From RGIG4576 sp964606575 (GTDB lineage Bacteria > Bacteroidota > Bacteroidia > Bacteroidales > Muribaculaceae): DNA of 22,671 nt. This document shows positions 1 to 8,495 of the stretch, piece after piece. The notes beneath the pieces are model-generated. The model was not told the DNA's origin. It searched no databases and saw only the letters and a list, made by a program, of their open reading frames with translations. Numbering within the stretch: the first letter of the stretch is position 1; each line of letters opens with the position of its first letter. The DNA lies in NCBI GenBank assembly GCA_964606575.1, contig CAZSHA010000033.1, forward strand, positions 1 through 22,671, written 5' to 3'. The translations under genes and the position numbers were made by a program.

Positions 1-296
1 ATGCGATATTGCGTGAAGAATTTAAGAATGCTGGTCTAGACAAGAAAGTGTGGCAATATTTTACCGTAGTTCCAGACTTTAAGTCAGTCGGTGTGCGTGA
101 TAATGCCCGTTCATTTGAATATCCTGTAATCATACGTGCCGTAAACACAGTAGATGCAATGACTGCTACGATTGAGCATGTAGATTGGGCAATTCTAGAT
201 AAGATTACAGCACGTATTTTGAAAGAAGTGAAGAATGTGAACCGTGTTTGCTATGATATGTCGCCAAAACCCAATGCGACCATCGAGTGGGAGTGA
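1..296 (+). CDS. guaA: GMP synthase (glutamine-hydrolysing), C-terminal fragment
   Basis: This is the 3' end of guaA; the reading frame enters from the left edge (first full codon at base 3), so the start is outside the window. GMP synthase aminates XMP to GMP in the last step of guanine nucleotide synthesis. The visible part is the C-terminal dimerisation domain, recognisable by the series KSVGVRDNAR, EYPVIIRAV, DAMTA and NRVCYDMS, and by the family's terminal signature ending in ATIEWE. The residue before that signature is Asn, where many homologues have Pro. The gene ends with TGA and is followed by a strong hairpin, so it is probably the last gene of its transcript. The identification is secure, but nothing can be said about the amidotransferase and ATP-pyrophosphatase parts. 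Confidence 0.95.
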   Translation, partial: AILREEFKNAGLDKKVWQYFTVVPDFKSVGVRDNARSFEYPVIIRAVNTVDAMTATIEHVDWAILDKITARILKEVKNVNRVCYDMSPKPNATIEWE

Positions 297-323
297 TATT
301 TTAACGTAAATGTTATATAATAG

Positions 324-360
324 GAATGACGGCTATTTGCCGTCATTCGTTGTTTTTATT
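324..360. terminator. Hairpin terminator between guaA and hflX
   Basis: A perfect 10-bp stem (GAATGACGGC at 324-333 with its complement at 339-348) and a 5-nt loop are followed on the plus strand by a T-rich run. It ends guaA transcription. It also overlaps the last codons of the convergent hflX (stop at 356-358). The minus-strand side has a weaker U tract, so it works best for guaA. Confidence 0.85.
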
Positions 361-1600
361 CCATAAGGTCGTCGTATTTTTGGAATAAGAAATCATTATA
401 GGGGAAGCGCGCTTGGTGTATTTCTTTAGCCTTATCATATAGCAAAGACTTCAATTCTTCAATGTTCTGCTTGTTCTTAGCCGAGATAAACACGCAATTC
501 TTTTCCATTTTTGCCATCCATGTATCTTTGAGTTCGTCAAGTGGGATGTTTTCACGTGTGCGAGGAGTCAAATCGTCGTCATCCTTTTTTACGTAGGTGA
601 AGGCATCTATCTTGTTGAACACTAATATCATTTCTTTGTCGGTAGCGTTGCACACCTCTTGTAGGGTCTTGTTTACGATTTCGATTTGTTCCTCAAATTG
701 CGGATGTGAAATGTCTACTACGTGAACTAATATATCGGCATCACGCACTTCGTCAAGCGTACTCTTGAACGACTCTACTAGGTGATGCGGCAATTTGCGT
801 ATGAAACCTACTGTGTCGCTCAATAAGAAAGGCAAGTTTTCGATAACCACTTTGCGGCATGTGGTGTCGAGTGTAGCAAATAGCTTGTTTTCGGCAAATA
901 CATCGCTTTTGCTTAGTAGGTTCATGAGTGTGGATTTTCCAACGTTGGTGTATCCAACAAGAGCTATACGTGTGAGTTTTCCTCTGTTCTTGCGTTGAAC
1001 TGTAAATTGAGTGTCAAGCTCTTTGAGTTTCTGTTTCAACAGAGATATTTTAGCTAGGATGATACGGCGGTCGGTTTCAATCTGAGTTTCACCTGGACCA
1101 CGCATACCGATACCGCCTCGTTGGCGTTCCAAGTGAGTCCACATTCGTGTCAATCGAGGAAGCAAATAACGGTATTGAGCCAATTCCACTTGCATCTTAG
1201 CGCTTGCTGTCTGCGCTCTCTTGGCAAAAATGTCGAGAATAAGGCTGGTGCGGTCAAGTATTTTAGTCTTTAATTCTTTCTCGATATTCGACACTTGCTT
1301 TGCCGATAGGTCATCGTCAAATACTACAAGACCTATTTCATTATCCTCAACGTATTGGGCTATTTCTTGCAATTTTCCAGTGCCAACGAAAGTGGCTCTG
1401 TTGGGTTGGTCGATGCGTTGCAAGAATTTTTTCACCACCACTGCACCAGCAGTGTCGGCAAGGAAAGCCAGTTCGTCAAGATATTCGTTGGCTTTAATCT
1501 CATTTTGTTGAGGTGTTATAAGTCCCACCAAAACAGCTTTTTCACTGATTTCTTCAGTGATTATGTTGTCAATCATTCCGTCTTTTCTTGCTTTCGCCAT
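356..1600 (-). CDS. hflX: GTPase HflX, ribosome-associated
   Basis: A 414-residue TRAFAC GTPase of the HflX family. HflX binds the 50S subunit and rescues or splits stalled ribosomes under stress. The N-terminal nucleotide-binding domain covers about residues 20-130 (FVGTGKLQEI; VVFDDDLSAKQ). The HflX signature follows at 161-175 (RGGIGMRGPGETQIE), then a helical linker. The G domain has G1 GYTNVGKST at 216-224, DTVG at 262-265, NKID at 329-332 and SAK at 373-375. Length is normal. An acidic stretch, KKDDDD, lies just after the NKID motif. The ATG at 1600 gives a complete N-terminus. No Shine-Dalgarno is seen. The gene stands alone, divergent from the kinase gene at 1754. Confidence 0.95.
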   Translation of the reverse strand: MAKARKDGMIDNIITEEISEKAVLVGLITPQQNEIKANEYLDELAFLADTAGAVVVKKFLQRIDQPNRATFVGTGKLQEIAQYVEDNEIGLVVFDDDLSAKQVSNIEKELKTKILDRTSLILDIFAKRAQTASAKMQVELAQYRYLLPRLTRMWTHLERQRGGIGMRGPGETQIETDRRIILAKISLLKQKLKELDTQFTVQRKNRGKLTRIALVGYTNVGKSTLMNLLSKSDVFAENKLFATLDTTCRKVVIENLPFLLSDTVGFIRKLPHHLVESFKSTLDEVRDADILVHVVDISHPQFEEQIEIVNKTLQEVCNATDKEMILVFNKIDAFTYVKKDDDDLTPRTRENIPLDELKDTWMAKMEKNCVFISAKNKQNIEELKSLLYDKAKEIHQARFPYNDFLFQKYDDLME

Positions 1601-1674
1601 ATTTGTGTAGTCTTTTTATTATATCAATCAGCTTTGTTAAGCTAATAATTGTATTATCAATTTTTATTAAAACG

Positions 1675-1682
1675 CAAATTTA
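1675..1682 (-). promoter_or_regulatory. Candidate hflX -7 element
   Basis: On the minus strand this reads TAAATTTG, an exact match to the Bacteroidota -7 consensus TAnnTTTG, 75 nt upstream of hflX. No TTTG is found at the expected -33 distance, so the call is tentative. Confidence 0.4.
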
Positions 1683-1691
1683 CATATTTTT

Positions 1692-1723
1692 CTTGCTATC
1701 GTGGTAAGATTACGCTAATTTTG
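1692..1723 (+). promoter_or_regulatory. Promoter of the kinase-RapZ / nucleotidyltransferase operon
   Basis: TAATTTTG at 1716-1723 matches TAnnTTTG exactly. CTTG at 1692-1695 is a near-match -33 element 20 nt upstream. A transcript would begin near 1729, giving a leader of about 25 nt before the ATG at 1754. Confidence 0.65.
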
Positions 1724-1753
1724 TATTTAATTACGAGTAAAGCGACGTGAAAC

Positions 1754-3187
1754 ATGAATAAGGAAGTTTTAATCAAATTATATACTGATTTCGTTGGTGA
1801 AGAGCCTGTTGAAATCATAGAATTGCCTGCATCGGGCTCAAATCGACGTTATTTCCGCCTTCTAGGCAAAGAATCGATTATAGGTGCCATAGGCACATGC
1901 AAGGAGGAAAACGAGGCGTTTCTTTATATGGACGTGCATTTTTATAACAAAGGCTTGCCTATTCCTAAGGTGTATAGCGTGAGTGAAGACCGCATGGCTT
2001 ATATACAGGAGGATTTGGGTGATTTGGCTTTGTTTAAGGCGATAGAAAAGGGTAGATTGACACGAGTGTTCGGAGAAGATGAAAAAGGCATTTTGATTAA
2101 AACAATACGCTTGTTGCCAAAGATTCAATTTGAGGGTGCTGATGGAATGGATTTCTCAGTGTGCTATCCAGCGCCAGAATTCGACCGTCGTTCGATACTT
2201 TGGGATTTGAATTATTTCAAATATTGCTTTTTGAAAGCAACAGGTATGGAATTTTCAGAAAGCAGGTTGGAGGATGATTTTGATAGAATGGCAGATGTGC
2301 TGTTGAAGAACAATTCCAATACTTTCCTTTATCGTGATTTCCAATCACGCAATGTGATGATAAAAGACGGCGAGCCTTATTTCATCGACTTCCAAGGAGG
2401 GCGTAAAGGCCCATTCTATTATGATGTGGCTTCATTCTTGTGGCAGGCAAAGGCTAATTTCCCTGATAGCTTGCGGCAAGAACTTTTGGTGGAATACATA
2501 GATGCGTTACGCCAATATATCCAGATTGATGAAAAGGAATTTTATGATCAATTGCGTGTGTTCGTGTTGTTCCGCACGTTGCAGGTGCTTGGAGCATACG
2601 GTTTCCGAGGATATTTTGAGAAGAAGCCATATTTTATCCAAAGCGTGCCATTCGCATTAGACAATTTGCGTAATCTTTTAGAAACTCCATTTGAAGAATT
2701 TCCTTATATGAACAATCTGTTGAAGGAGTTGACCAACTTAAAACAGTTTACTAGCGATTATCAACAGCGTTCACTCACGGTGAAGGTGATGAGCTTCTCT
2801 TATAAAAAAGGTATTCCGAATGATGCTTCGGGCAATGGCGGTGGTTTCGTTTTCGATTGTCGTGCGATTAATAACCCCGGGAAATATGATCGATACAAAC
2901 CATTCACGGGTTTGGATGATTGCGTGAAGAAATATCTTGAGGACGATGGCGGTATAACAGATTTTTTGAATCATGCCTATGCTTTGGTGGATAGTTCAGT
3001 AGGAAGATATATTGAGCGTGGTTTTACCAATCTTATGATATGTTTCGGATGTACTGGCGGGCGGCATCGTTCTGTGTATAGCGCGCAGCACATGGCAGAG
3101 CATATACACCGTAAGTGGAATGTTAAGGTGGAACTTGTTCACCGAGAGCAAAACATAGAAGAGCATCTTAGACCGAAAAACAGCTGA
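1754..3187 (+). CDS. AmgK-like sugar kinase fused to RapZ C-terminal domain
   Basis: A 477-residue fusion. Residues about 1-330 are an aminoglycoside-phosphotransferase-fold kinase: ATP-binding N-lobe (SGSNRRYFRL at 27-36), catalytic loop YRDFQSRN at 193-200 with catalytic Asp195 and a Tyr in place of the usual Brenner His, and metal-binding IDFQG at 211-215. The closest characterised relatives act on MurNAc or GlcNAc anomeric carbons (AmgK). Residues about 341-465 match the C-terminal domain of RapZ: SFSYKKGIP, FDCRAINNPG, FTGLD, and the hallmark GCTGGRHRS at 432-440. In E. coli that domain senses GlcN-6-P and binds the GlmY/GlmZ RNAs. The next gene starts 8 nt downstream, so the two are co-transcribed. 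The substrate is inferred from the AmgK-MurU pair, not read from the sequence. Confidence 0.85.
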   Translation: MNKEVLIKLYTDFVGEEPVEIIELPASGSNRRYFRLLGKESIIGAIGTCKEENEAFLYMDVHFYNKGLPIPKVYSVSEDRMAYIQEDLGDLALFKAIEKGRLTRVFGEDEKGILIKTIRLLPKIQFEGADGMDFSVCYPAPEFDRRSILWDLNYFKYCFLKATGMEFSESRLEDDFDRMADVLLKNNSNTFLYRDFQSRNVMIKDGEPYFIDFQGGRKGPFYYDVASFLWQAKANFPDSLRQELLVEYIDALRQYIQIDEKEFYDQLRVFVLFRTLQVLGAYGFRGYFEKKPYFIQSVPFALDNLRNLLETPFEEFPYMNNLLKELTNLKQFTSDYQQRSLTVKVMSFSYKKGIPNDASGNGGGFVFDCRAINNPGKYDRYKPFTGLDDCVKKYLEDDGGITDFLNHAYALVDSSVGRYIERGFTNLMICFGCTGGRHRSVYSAQHMAEHIHRKWNVKVELVHREQNIEEHLRPKNS

Positions 3188-3195
3188 TAATTGAT

Positions 3196-3957
3196 ATGAA
3201 AGCGATGATTTTTGCGGCAGGACTGGGTACTCGCTTACGTCCGCTTACCGATAATATGCCTAAAGCGATGGTGGAAGTGGATGGCAAACCTATGCTGCAA
3301 CGAGTGATAGAGAATCTCAGCTATTATGGGTTTAATGAAATAGTTGTCAATATACACCACTTTGGACAGCAGATTGTAGATTTTCTTGCCAGCAATAATA
3401 ATTTCGGGTTGGATATAGTAATAAGTGATGAACGTGATTTGTTGCTTGACACTGGGGGAGGTATCAAAAAGGCACGTGCTTTTTTTGATGACGGAGAGCC
3501 GTTTCTTGTTCATAATGCCGATATTCTTACAACTCTCGACTTGAAGGCTATGTATGACTATCATCTATGCGGAAATGCCGACGCTACGCTGTTAGTGAAA
3601 AGTCGCAAGACCGAGCGTTATTTATTGTTTGATGAAGATAATAGGTTGCGCGGATGGATTAATAAAAAGACTGGAGAAACACGCCCTGAGGGTTTTAAGT
3701 TAGCGGAACATAATTATCAAGAATTGGCTTTTGGCGGAGTGCATGTAATATCTCCGTCTATCTTTAAAGCCTTAGATTCTTATACCGATGAAGCTAAATT
3801 CTCTATAACTCCATTCTATATCGACAAATGCCGAGAGCTGAAAGTTCAAGGTTATAATCCTGCAGGCTATGAGTGGTTTGACATAGGTAAACCTGAAACC
3901 CTCGACCTAGCCACCGAATATTTTCGGCAACAAAGACCTAAAATGGATAAACTGTGA
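3196..3957 (+). CDS. MurU-like sugar-1-phosphate nucleotidyltransferase
   Basis: A 253-residue nucleotidyltransferase with a Rossmann-like GT-A fold. The pyrophosphorylase signature GLGTRLRPLTDNMPKAM is at residues 9-25 (Arg and Lys for the nucleotide phosphates), with DTGGGI at 85-90, metal-binding Asp109 in HNADI, and a second Asp at 229 in WFDIGKP. It is as short as MurU, with no C-terminal acetyltransferase beta-helix, so it should make a nucleotide sugar from a sugar-1-phosphate. Directly behind an AmgK-like kinase, the likely product is UDP-MurNAc, as in AmgK/MurU cell-wall recycling. A GDP- or CDP-sugar role cannot be excluded from sequence. It ends 10 nt from the convergent gene's stop, with no clear terminator between them. 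Confidence 0.85.
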   Translation: MKAMIFAAGLGTRLRPLTDNMPKAMVEVDGKPMLQRVIENLSYYGFNEIVVNIHHFGQQIVDFLASNNNFGLDIVISDERDLLLDTGGGIKKARAFFDDGEPFLVHNADILTTLDLKAMYDYHLCGNADATLLVKSRKTERYLLFDEDNRLRGWINKKTGETRPEGFKLAEHNYQELAFGGVHVISPSIFKALDSYTDEAKFSITPFYIDKCRELKVQGYNPAGYEWFDIGKPETLDLATEYFRQQRPKMDKL

Positions 3958-3967
3958 ACTCTCTAGC

Positions 3968-4684
3968 TTAGAACCAGCCTACTTTAATGCCGAAAGATAG
4001 GGTGAGATAGTCTTCAGGGGTTAAGGAGTTATTCTTAACGGCTTGTATTATAGCAAAATCATGGGTGCTTATTTCGTAGAATAGGGTGATATACTTAGCG
4101 AAAATTCGTTTACTGTTAGGAATTTTGAAAGTTATACGTTCACCGATGAAAATGTTGGTACGGATCTTAGTTGAGAACCAGTAATATCCGTTGGGGTATT
4201 TGTCGGGAGCTTTACTCCAAAACTCGTCACTGAATACGGTGTTGAAATACAGTCCGCACGATAATGGCTCAAAATAGAATTTGTCGTTTTCCCATACTTT
4301 CCAAGGTGTGAAATTCTCTTTAATCGTGAATGTCATTTTTGCTTTTTTTGATTGGTGTGTCGGGATAAGCCCAAGAAACACGTCGGTTTCCCATTGCTTG
4401 TTCTTTCCGTATTGCCAACCTGTACCTATTGAAACAAGTCCCATGTTGCCAGCAAATTGTATTTTGTTATAGGCAGGAATAAGGTTGAGCCATGATTTTT
4501 CGAAACGTTCCAAACGTTTCAGATACTTTTCGTTGATATATTTGCTGTCCACATGCTTACGCTCATCGTCAATCACCCAAATAGAATCGGTGTTGACAAT
4601 GATTGAATCTCTAGCATGCGATTGAGATACGCCTGCAAGGAGTAAACAGAATAGGGCGAATATTTTAATAACGGCAAACTTCAT
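3968..4684 (-). CDS. Predicted outer-membrane beta-barrel protein, unknown function
   Basis: I do not recognise a named family. From the ATG at 4684 it is a 238-residue protein with a clear signal peptide (MKFAVIKIFALFCLLL, small residues, then SHA before the mature part). Alternating hydrophobic and aromatic strands follow, ending in a C-terminal Phe as outer-membrane barrels do. Strand-like segments include GLVSIGTGWQYG, WETDVFLGLI, FYFEPLSCGLYFNT, YYWFSTKIRTNIFIG and YLTLSFGIKVGWF. An in-frame ATG four codons upstream (4696) is possible, but 4684 gives a more typical n-region. The gene overlaps the end of the upstream phosphoesterase by about 20 nt, so the two are surely co-transcribed and perhaps translationally coupled. 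Function is unknown. Confidence 0.65.
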   Translation of the reverse strand: MKFAVIKIFALFCLLLAGVSQSHARDSIIVNTDSIWVIDDERKHVDSKYINEKYLKRLERFEKSWLNLIPAYNKIQFAGNMGLVSIGTGWQYGKNKQWETDVFLGLIPTHQSKKAKMTFTIKENFTPWKVWENDKFYFEPLSCGLYFNTVFSDEFWSKAPDKYPNGYYWFSTKIRTNIFIGERITFKIPNSKRIFAKYITLFYEISTHDFAIIQAVKNNSLTPEDYLTLSFGIKVGWF

Positions 4685-5477
4685 AATTATATCCATCGGG
4701 GGTTATAGTAAAAACAAGATAACTACGGTCTTCCATACATTCGCATTGGTAGTAAAAAATACCGTCGTTGTAGTAATCGTTGACCGTTATATTATGCCCA
4801 TGCGCGTTGAAACAAAATAACAGTTCGGGCAACTTATTTAAATAATATTGAAAAGCGTGGGCGACATTATTGTTGAAAACATCGCTAAAAGGGGCTGCGT
4901 GCATACACACTACCGAACGTTTGGCGTTACTTGTGCTGTCGTTGATATGCTCCAATATAAAGTCAAAATCGGGTATAGCCTCGGAATAGTCGAATTCAAG
5001 AGCGTTGGTATTAAGGCATAGAAATTTCACATCACCAGCGATAAAGGAGAAATTGGTGTCGCCCCAGATTGTTTTAAATACGTCTGTTCCTGTTCCTAGG
5101 CAATCGTGATTACCGATAAGTCCCACGTATGGAACGGTTAATTTCTCAAGGATGTCACGTTGCCACAAAAACTCATTAGTTGTTCCGTAGTCGGTAAAGT
5201 CGCCGCCGTGTATAACGAAGTCAATATCGCTCCGAGAGTTGATGTGCGTGACAAAATCTTTGGTTTCATCATAAAATACTTGAGAATCACCCATTGCGGC
5301 AATTCTAATAGTGTCTTTGCCTGCACATAGCGATTCTATGCGTTCAATATTTCTCTTATTAATGCCTCTTGCTCCGTTTATCCTCACGTCGTAAGGATGA
5401 TAGTCAATCATCTCGCATGATGAGAAAACAAGCAATGATAAAAGAAGGCTATAGATTAAATGCTTCATCTTTCTCAT
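4665..5477 (-). CDS. Calcineurin-like metallophosphoesterase lipoprotein
   Basis: A secreted metallophosphoesterase. The signal sequence (MRKMKHLIYSLLLSLLVFSS) ends at a lipobox Cys (FSSC), so it is probably anchored as a lipoprotein. The family's metal ligands appear in order: GDSQ, GGDFTDY, GNHD, MHAAP and HGHN. The standard first motif DxH is replaced by GDSQ, as in some divergent members. An open frame extends to 5498, but the -7 promoter element at 5485-5492 would place the transcript start near 5479, so ATG 5477 (or 5468) is the real start. Substrate is unknown; relatives cleave phosphodiesters, nucleotides or phospholipids. It forms a unit with the overlapping beta-barrel gene. Confidence 0.85.
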   Translation of the reverse strand: MRKMKHLIYSLLLSLLVFSSCEMIDYHPYDVRINGARGINKRNIERIESLCAGKDTIRIAAMGDSQVFYDETKDFVTHINSRSDIDFVIHGGDFTDYGTTNEFLWQRDILEKLTVPYVGLIGNHDCLGTGTDVFKTIWGDTNFSFIAGDVKFLCLNTNALEFDYSEAIPDFDFILEHINDSTSNAKRSVVCMHAAPFSDVFNNNVAHAFQYYLNKLPELLFCFNAHGHNITVNDYYNDGIFYYQCECMEDRSYLVFTITPDGYNYEVCRY

Positions 5478-5484
5478 AGTTTTG

Positions 5485-5492
5485 CAAAGATA
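5485..5492 (-). promoter_or_regulatory. -7 element of the phosphoesterase gene
   Basis: The minus strand reads TATCTTTG, an exact TAnnTTTG match. It implies a transcript beginning only a few nucleotides before ATG 5477, which decides against the longer upstream start. No convincing -33 TTTG is seen. Confidence 0.5.
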
Positions 5493-5588
5493 CAACAATC
5501 GGCTTTGAGCTTTTATTCATGGTTCAATTTAGGCGAAAAAAGGCGAATTTTGGTAAATCTATAGTGCGATAAAGTGGAAATTGTTTAG

Positions 5589-5596
5589 TAATTTTG
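5589..5596 (+). promoter_or_regulatory. -7 element of the amidase gene
   Basis: TAATTTTG matches TAnnTTTG exactly, 34 nt upstream of the ATG at 5630. No TTTG stands at the usual -33 spacing. The rest of 5499-5629 shows nothing else recognisable. Confidence 0.5.
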
Positions 5597-5629
5597 TGTT
5601 CAAAGTAAACTTATAAATTTATTGATAAT

Positions 5630-7102
5630 ATGAAATATTCAAAATTGATTTTGGCGACAACGGCTTTGATGGTTTGCGGTTCGGCACAAGCAGAGGTCGC
5701 TTTGAAAATTGCGCGTGGCGAGCGTGATACGGTTTATCAAAAAAGACACTATGTAGTGGGCGTTACAAATCCTGGAAATAAGGCTATTGTGAACGGTGAG
5801 GAAGTTAAGGTGTACAAGACAGGCTCATTCGGTGCAGAGTTGGAGCTTAAAGAAGGTAATAATAAAGTTAATGTGGTTGTAGAAGACGGCAGCGGTCGTA
5901 ATGAGAAGACTTTTAACGTGTTCTATGCAACTAAACGTCCGCAACGGCTTATGACATTGGAACAAGCGAAAAAGGCTTTAGATAAAAACACTTTTAGAGA
6001 AAAAGATTTTTACGCTAAATCGAAAGACGGTGCATATCTTCAGTATGGTGATGGCGATGACCGTTTAGGAGGTTCGAAGATGGGATATGTAGATGCCGAT
6101 ATAGTGTTTCATATTGTGGGCGAGAAAGGCGATTTGTATAAGGTTCAGCTTTCCCAGAATAGATATGCTTATATGGAGAAGATTTATCTTGAGCCTACCG
6201 ATGAATTTACAGAAACTGTGAATACCGGCAGTTGGCATGTGAGTGGCAAGGATGGCTATGACCAAGTGTCAATCAGTTTGCCAAAGCGTTTGCCTTACCA
6301 TTCTTGGACACAGCTAGATCCTACTTGTATTTGTGTGGATGTATTCGGCGCAATGAATAACAGCAATTGGATGACGCAATTGAATAATACTTCAATGGTT
6401 GATTATGTGGATTCACGTCAAGTGGAAAGCGATGTTTATCGTGTCATTATAAAGTTGCAACAAGATTATTTATGGGGTTATTCTATCGGCTATGATAGAA
6501 ATAATCTTGTTATAAAGGTTAAACATGCGCCTGCATTGACCTTAAAAGGTATGACTATTGGGCTTGATGCCGGTCATGGCGGAGAATATCCTGGTGCAAT
6601 TAGTGCTTCGGGACTTACGGAAAAGGAAGTCAACCTTTCAATGATTAATGAGGTGAAAGCGTTGCTAGAGGCGAAAGGGGCTAAAGTGGTAATGAGCCGT
6701 GACGGAGATCAAGGACCTTCTATGAGTGAGAGAAAAAAGATATTTAAAGAAGCTAATGTGGATTTGATGATTTCCATTCATAATAATTCTGGAGGCTCTC
6801 CGCTAGTGGAAATGGGATCATGCACGGCTTATAAGCATGTGTCAAATCGTGCGTTGGCGGCTAAGATGCAGAATAGATTGGTCGAATTAGGTCATAAGAA
6901 TTTTGGTCTAATAGGCAACTTTAATTTCTCGCTTAATCAGCCGATTGAATATCCTAATGTATTGCTTGAAGTGTTGTTTATGAGTAGTTTGCCAGAGGAA
7001 GAGAAACTTGCTGATAAGGAATACCATAAGAAAGTGGCAAAGCAAGTGGTTCTAGGATTGGAGGACTATTTGAAGGAAGTGAAACAGTCACAAAAGAAAT
7101 AA
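5630..7102 (+). CDS. Secreted N-acetylmuramoyl-L-alanine amidase (Amidase_3)
   Basis: A 490-residue protein with a signal peptide (residues 1-21, ending AQA). Residues about 22-300 are beta-rich and probably contain a cell-wall or SH3-like part (around 124-190). The C-terminal catalytic domain (about 306-483) is Amidase_3, a zinc amidase that cuts the lactyl-peptide bond of peptidoglycan. Its zinc ligands are visible: His316 in DAGHGG, Glu331 in LTEKEVNL and His384 in SIHNN, with catalytic Glu447 in LLEVLF. It has no AmiC-type blocking helix that I can recognise. The gene stands alone with its own promoter and a strong terminator. A role in cell separation or wall turnover is inferred from the family. 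Confidence 0.9.
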   Translation: MKYSKLILATTALMVCGSAQAEVALKIARGERDTVYQKRHYVVGVTNPGNKAIVNGEEVKVYKTGSFGAELELKEGNNKVNVVVEDGSGRNEKTFNVFYATKRPQRLMTLEQAKKALDKNTFREKDFYAKSKDGAYLQYGDGDDRLGGSKMGYVDADIVFHIVGEKGDLYKVQLSQNRYAYMEKIYLEPTDEFTETVNTGSWHVSGKDGYDQVSISLPKRLPYHSWTQLDPTCICVDVFGAMNNSNWMTQLNNTSMVDYVDSRQVESDVYRVIIKLQQDYLWGYSIGYDRNNLVIKVKHAPALTLKGMTIGLDAGHGGEYPGAISASGLTEKEVNLSMINEVKALLEAKGAKVVMSRDGDQGPSMSERKKIFKEANVDLMISIHNNSGGSPLVEMGSCTAYKHVSNRALAAKMQNRLVELGHKNFGLIGNFNFSLNQPIEYPNVLLEVLFMSSLPEEEKLADKEYHKKVAKQVVLGLEDYLKEVKQSQKK

Positions 7103-7125
7103 ACAGTCGTTTATAGAAAAAAGTT

Positions 7126-7166
7126 ACAGCCATTTAGAATTTCTAAATGGCTGTATTCTTTTATAT
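7126..7166. terminator. Bidirectional terminator between the amidase gene and glyA
   Basis: A 14-bp perfect inverted repeat (7126-7139 with 7141-7154, one central base) is flanked on both sides by runs that are U-rich in the outgoing RNA: attcttttat on the plus strand and AACTTTTTTC on the minus strand. It can therefore end both convergent transcripts. Confidence 0.9.
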
Positions 7167-7177
7167 ATTAAGGTTGT

Positions 7178-8458
7178 TTAGTATGCGAACATAGGATATT
7201 CATTCATCATTGCGTTAACCTTTGCACGTACTGCGGCAATCACTTTTTCATCTTCAGGAGCATGAAGAACGGTGTCGATTAGTTCAACGATTTCGCCCAT
7301 CTTGTCTTCTTTTACACCACGAGTTGTGATAGCTGGAGTTCCAAGACGAATACCAGAAGTCTGGAAAGGAGAGCGGCTGTCGAATGGAACCATGTTCTTA
7401 TTTGCTGTAATATCGGCAGCAACTAGAGCCTTTTCAGCTACTTTACCAGTTAGTTCAGGGAACTTAGTGCGTAGATCGAGCAAAATGCAGTGGTTGTCAG
7501 TTCCGCCAGATGCGATCTTGTAACCCTTGTCGGTAAGGGCTTGTGCCATAGCTTGAGCGTTCTTTTTCACTTGCTTTTGATATTCAACGAATGATGGCTG
7601 TAGAGCTTCACCGAATGCTACAGCCTTAGCTGCGATAACGTGTTCAAGCGGTCCGCCTTGTACGCCGGGGAAAACAGCAGAGTCTAGCAATTGCGACATC
7701 ATCTTGACTTGTCCCTTAGGTGTAGTCTTTCCCCAAGGGTTCTCGAAGTCTTTGCCTAGAAGTATGATACCGCCACGAGGACCACGTAGGGTCTTGTGTG
7801 TTGTTGAGGTGACAATGTGCGCATATTTCAAAGGATTTTCAAGCAATCCAGCCGCAATTAGTCCAGCAGGGTGTGCCATGTCGATAAGCAAGATAGCGCC
7901 TACAGAATCGGCGATTTGTCGCATTCTAGCATAATCCCAGTCACGAGAGTAAGCGCTTGCGCCGCCCACGATAAGTTTAGGTTTCACTTCGTGTGCCAAT
8001 TTTTCCATTTGCTCGTAATCCACAAGGTTGGTGTCTGGTGTTACGTTATATTCAACTTGGTTGAATACGATACCAGAGAAGTTTACAGGAGAACCATGAG
8101 AAAGGTGTCCACCGTGAGAAAGGTTCAATCCCATGAAAGTGTCGCCAGGATTCATGCATGCCATGAATACAGCCATGTTGGCTTGCGCTCCTGAGTGTGG
8201 TTGTACGTTAGCCCATTCTGCTCCGAATAGCTTCTTGATGCGTTCGATTGCTATGGTTTCGCTCTCGTCCACGACTTCACAACCGCCATAATAGCGGTGT
8301 CCCGGATAACCTTCGGCATATTTGTTGGTTAGGCAAGAACCCATAGCTTGCATTACTTGTTCGCTCACAAAGTTTTCAGAAGCGATAAGCTCGATTCCTT
8401 TCTTTTGGCGTTGATGTTCACGTTCAATAATGTCGAAAATCAATGTATCTTTCTCCAT
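7178..8458 (-). CDS. glyA: Serine hydroxymethyltransferase
   Basis: A 426-residue fold-type I PLP enzyme that converts serine and tetrahydrofolate to glycine and 5,10-methylene-tetrahydrofolate. The PLP lysine is Lys222 in TSTTHKTLRGPRGG. Other signatures are LIASENF at 24-30, YAEGYPGHRYYGGCE at 47-61, and LIDMAHPAGLIAAG starting near 191, which contains the PLP-ring Asp193. Length is normal and all motifs are intact. The flavin reductase gene upstream ends only 37 nt before the start, and I see no TAnnTTTG promoter in that gap. The simplest reading is that glyA is the last gene of the pyrB-pyrI-flavin reductase operon, which would link one-carbon and pyrimidine supply. Confidence 0.97.
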   Translation of the reverse strand: MEKDTLIFDIIEREHQRQKKGIELIASENFVSEQVMQAMGSCLTNKYAEGYPGHRYYGGCEVVDESETIAIERIKKLFGAEWANVQPHSGAQANMAVFMACMNPGDTFMGLNLSHGGHLSHGSPVNFSGIVFNQVEYNVTPDTNLVDYEQMEKLAHEVKPKLIVGGASAYSRDWDYARMRQIADSVGAILLIDMAHPAGLIAAGLLENPLKYAHIVTSTTHKTLRGPRGGIILLGKDFENPWGKTTPKGQVKMMSQLLDSAVFPGVQGGPLEHVIAAKAVAFGEALQPSFVEYQKQVKKNAQAMAQALTDKGYKIASGGTDNHCILLDLRTKFPELTGKVAEKALVAADITANKNMVPFDSRSPFQTSGIRLGTPAITTRGVKEDKMGEIVELIDTVLHAPEDEKVIAAVRAKVNAMMNEYPMFAY

Positions 8459-8495
8459 AAATAAAATGTTGATATATGTTTATTGTAGTTTGTAT

